Below are positions 8,877 to 10,464 of a DNA stretch of 10,464 nt, in pieces. Under the pieces are notes generated by a model. It had not been told where the DNA came from. It saw nothing but the letters and a program-made list of their open reading frames with translations, and made no database searches. Each line of letters starts with the position of its first letter. Positions within the stretch are counted from its first letter, which is position 1. This DNA is from an uncultured Porphyromonadaceae bacterium (GTDB taxonomy: Bacteria; Bacteroidota; Bacteroidia; Bacteroidales; Muribaculaceae), in contig CAMWIF010000061.1 in the NCBI GenBank assembly GCA_947174225.1, positions 1 through 10,464 of the forward strand, read 5' to 3'. The position numbers were made by a program, and so were the translations under genes.

Positions 8877-8895
8877 CTCAAAATTTTATTCGTAA
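8877..8895 (-). other. 19-base spacer between the RND permease and the TolC-family gene
   Basis: This is the longest non-coding stretch in the window. It is A/T-rich (read on the minus strand: TTACGAATAAAATTTTGAG, then ATG) and has no inverted repeat, T-run terminator or Shine-Dalgarno sequence. It is too short to hold a full Bacteroidota promoter upstream of the start, so the two efflux genes are inferred to share one transcript. An A/T-rich leader just before the ATG is typical of start sites in this phylum. Confidence 0.8.
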
Positions 8896-10464
8896 TTAAA
8901 GATTTACCTCTGCTATATTTTCCTCTGTCTTTACTTTCGATTTACGATGCATCCAGCTATACATAATCGGAATCAGAAAAGCATTAAGGAAGGTGGAAGA
9001 TAGCAGACCGCCCAAAATCACTTGTGCCATAGGGCTTTGAATCTCATTACCCGGCAACTCTCCCTTCACGGCAAGCGGAATCAGTGCCAATGCAGAGGTC
9101 AATGCGGTCATAAGTATTGGATTCAGACGGTCAAGCGAACCCCTTATCACACTCTCTCGCACACCCATTTTCAAATCATTGTGCAAAAGATTATAGCGGG
9201 TTATGAGTAGCATACCGTTTCGTGTGGCTATACCGAACAAGGAAATAAAACCGATTATGGCAGGTATGCTCACCTCACCGGAAGTAAGGCGCAATACTAA
9301 TACACCGCCAATCAAGGCAAACGGAAGATTCAAAAGCACTACCCCGCTTTCCACACCGTTTCGGAACTGCATATAAAGCAGGAGATAAATCACCAATATG
9401 CTGCCTAAAGACGTGAGAAGAAGAATGCGGCTGGCAGCCTGTTCACTCTCAAACTGACCACCGTATTCGATATGGTAGCCTTCGGGCAGAACGATTGTGT
9501 CATCTATCTTCTCCCGAATGTCAGCCACCACGCTCCCCAAGTCACGTCCACTCGTATTAGCCGAAATTACTATCTTACGCATCACGTTCTCACGGTTAAT
9601 GGTGTTAGGTCCGGAAGCGGATACCACATCTGCCACATTGGCAAGCGGAACTTTCTCACCGGTAGAAGTATCAATCAATAATTTTCGCAAATCCTCGATT
9701 GTTTTGCGATGGTTCTCATCGGCTCTCACCACAAGATTGAAATTTCTTCCACCTTTATATATTCTACCCACTGTCTCACCGCCAAGCAGCACGGCAATGT
9801 AGTCGTTAAACTCCGGTTCACTGATGCCATATCGAGCTAACATTTCCGGACGGGGTGTGATTTTTATCTCAGGACGTTCAATCTGCTGCTCCACATTAAG
9901 GTCGGCTATACCTTCCACATCCGAGATCTCCTTCTTAATCTGATTACCCAAAGAGAACATCTTGTTAAGATCATCACCAAATAGTTTTATGGCAATGTTG
10001 GCTTGGGTGCCGCTCAACATCGCATCTATTCTATGGCTTATCGGCTGACCAATCTCTATATTGGCTCCGACTATCATCGAAAGTTTCTCTCTGACATCCC
10101 TCTTTACCTCCTCAACCGTTCGGCCGTCAAGCTCAAACGGTGCTTCTATTTCTGAGACGTTCACTCCCAAGGCGTGTTCGTCAAGTTCAGCCCTACCTGT
10201 CTTACGTGCCACGGTCTTTATCTCAGGTACACTTAGTAAAAGTTCCTCAGCCTGTCTGCCTATCTTATCCGATTCCTCAAGAGATAAGCCCGGCAACGAA
10301 CTCACATTGATTGTGAATGAGCCTTCGTTGAAAGGGGGAAGGAAACTATGACCCAACGTGAAGAATAGTCCGATTGTAGCGATGAATAGCAAAAGCGTCA
10401 CCCCTACTACTATCTTCGCATTATTAAGTGTCCATTTCAACGCAACTTCATAATGCTTCTTTAG
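8896..10464 (-). CDS. CusA/CzcA-family heavy-metal efflux RND permease, C-terminal half only (5' end off the window)
   Basis: This is the proton-driven inner-membrane pump of a tripartite metal exporter. 522 residues are present, about half of the usual 1030-1050; the frame is open to the last base, so the N-terminal half, with the transmembrane proton-relay residues, lies outside. In order (fragment numbering) it has the segment before TM7 (HYEVALKW), TM7 (about 18-38), the second periplasmic porter/docking region (about 40-350) and TM8-TM12 (about 350-505). Family signatures are FLPPFNEGSF, SSLPGLS, a KTGRAE turn, HRIDAMLSGT, GISLFG-like FISLFGIATRNGM in TM10 and PGNEIQSPMAQVILGGL before TM12. 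These place it firmly in the heavy-metal efflux group rather than the drug-efflux (AcrB) group. The tail is basic then acidic and ends at a TAA. Positions equivalent to the E. coli CusA copper-binding methionines appear not to be Met, so a divalent-cation (Czc-like) substrate is possible but undecided. The TolC-family partner follows 19 bases downstream. Confidence 0.94.
   Translation of the reverse strand, partial: LKKHYEVALKWTLNNAKIVVGVTLLLFIATIGLFFTLGHSFLPPFNEGSFTINVSSLPGLSLEESDKIGRQAEELLLSVPEIKTVARKTGRAELDEHALGVNVSEIEAPFELDGRTVEEVKRDVREKLSMIVGANIEIGQPISHRIDAMLSGTQANIAIKLFGDDLNKMFSLGNQIKKEISDVEGIADLNVEQQIERPEIKITPRPEMLARYGISEPEFNDYIAVLLGGETVGRIYKGGRNFNLVVRADENHRKTIEDLRKLLIDTSTGEKVPLANVADVVSASGPNTINRENVMRKIVISANTSGRDLGSVVADIREKIDDTIVLPEGYHIEYGGQFESEQAASRILLLTSLGSILVIYLLLYMQFRNGVESGVVLLNLPFALIGGVLVLRLTSGEVSIPAIIGFISLFGIATRNGMLLITRYNLLHNDLKMGVRESVIRGSLDRLNPILMTALTSALALIPLAVKGELPGNEIQSPMAQVILGGLLSSTFLNAFLIPIMYSWMHRKSKVKTEENIAEVNL

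Noticed and set aside
8877..8900. Possible Bacteroidota -7 promoter element (TAnnTTTG-like, TAAAATTTTG) before the TolC-family gene
   Set aside because: The spacing is off by one or more bases, it lies only a few bases from the ATG, and no -33 TTG-type element is placed correctly; this is more likely the usual A/T-rich leader.
10438..10440. TTG as the start codon of the RND permease, giving a short 514-residue protein
   Set aside because: The same frame continues to the window edge with family-typical sequence (HYEVALKW before TM7), so the gene simply runs off the window. A half-length pump is not implied.
1..10464. A hidden mobile element, CRISPR array, tRNA/rRNA, riboswitch or defence island
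   Set aside because: Coding sequence of four recognisable core or efflux genes fills practically every base, and I saw no spaced repeats, transposase or integrase motifs or structured RNA signatures.

Overview
This window looks like an ordinary core-genome stretch from a member of the Bacteroidota, most likely order Bacteroidales. The evidence is an unmistakable SprA/Sov-type surface protein, which is confined to that phylum, next to ruvA. Starts lack Shine-Dalgarno sequences and have A/T-rich upstream regions, a signal-peptide end with glutamine at +1 fits the phylum, and the metal-efflux RND pump is of a type I associate with Bacteroidota. I cannot name a family or genus from the sequence alone. 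Base composition looks moderate and even throughout, and I see no mobile element, RNA gene, CRISPR array or phage signature.

All real genes are on the minus strand and read from right to left, with almost no non-coding DNA. At the right edge (10464 to 8896) is the C-terminal half of a CusA/CzcA-family heavy-metal efflux RND permease. After 19 bases comes a complete TolC-family outer-membrane efflux protein (8876 to 7707). One base later ruvA begins (7705 to 7115), coding for the Holliday-junction-binding subunit of the RuvABC resolvasome. The last base of the ruvA stop codon is the first base of the sprA start codon. sprA (7115 to beyond position 1) fills the remaining two thirds of the window and runs off the left edge after 2371 codons. 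By comparison with the usual family length, I infer that only about the last hundred residues are missing.

The gene order suggests one transcript that joins two unrelated jobs. The first two genes are the inner-membrane pump and outer-membrane duct of a tripartite metal exporter; the periplasmic adaptor (CusB type) is not in the window and must lie upstream or elsewhere. The last two are a DNA-repair gene and the giant outer-membrane translocon of the type IX secretion system. The ruvA-sprA pairing is, to my knowledge, common in Bacteroidota; the direct attachment to a metal-efflux pair is less expected. I see no internal terminator and no convincing internal promoter.

I do not see a previously undescribed system here. 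The points most worth a second look are a perfect 14-bp inverted repeat inside sprA, two EF-hand-like acidic loops in SprA, the apparent loss of the CusA methionine triad in the pump, the missing adaptor, and the tight junctions that tie efflux, repair and secretion together.
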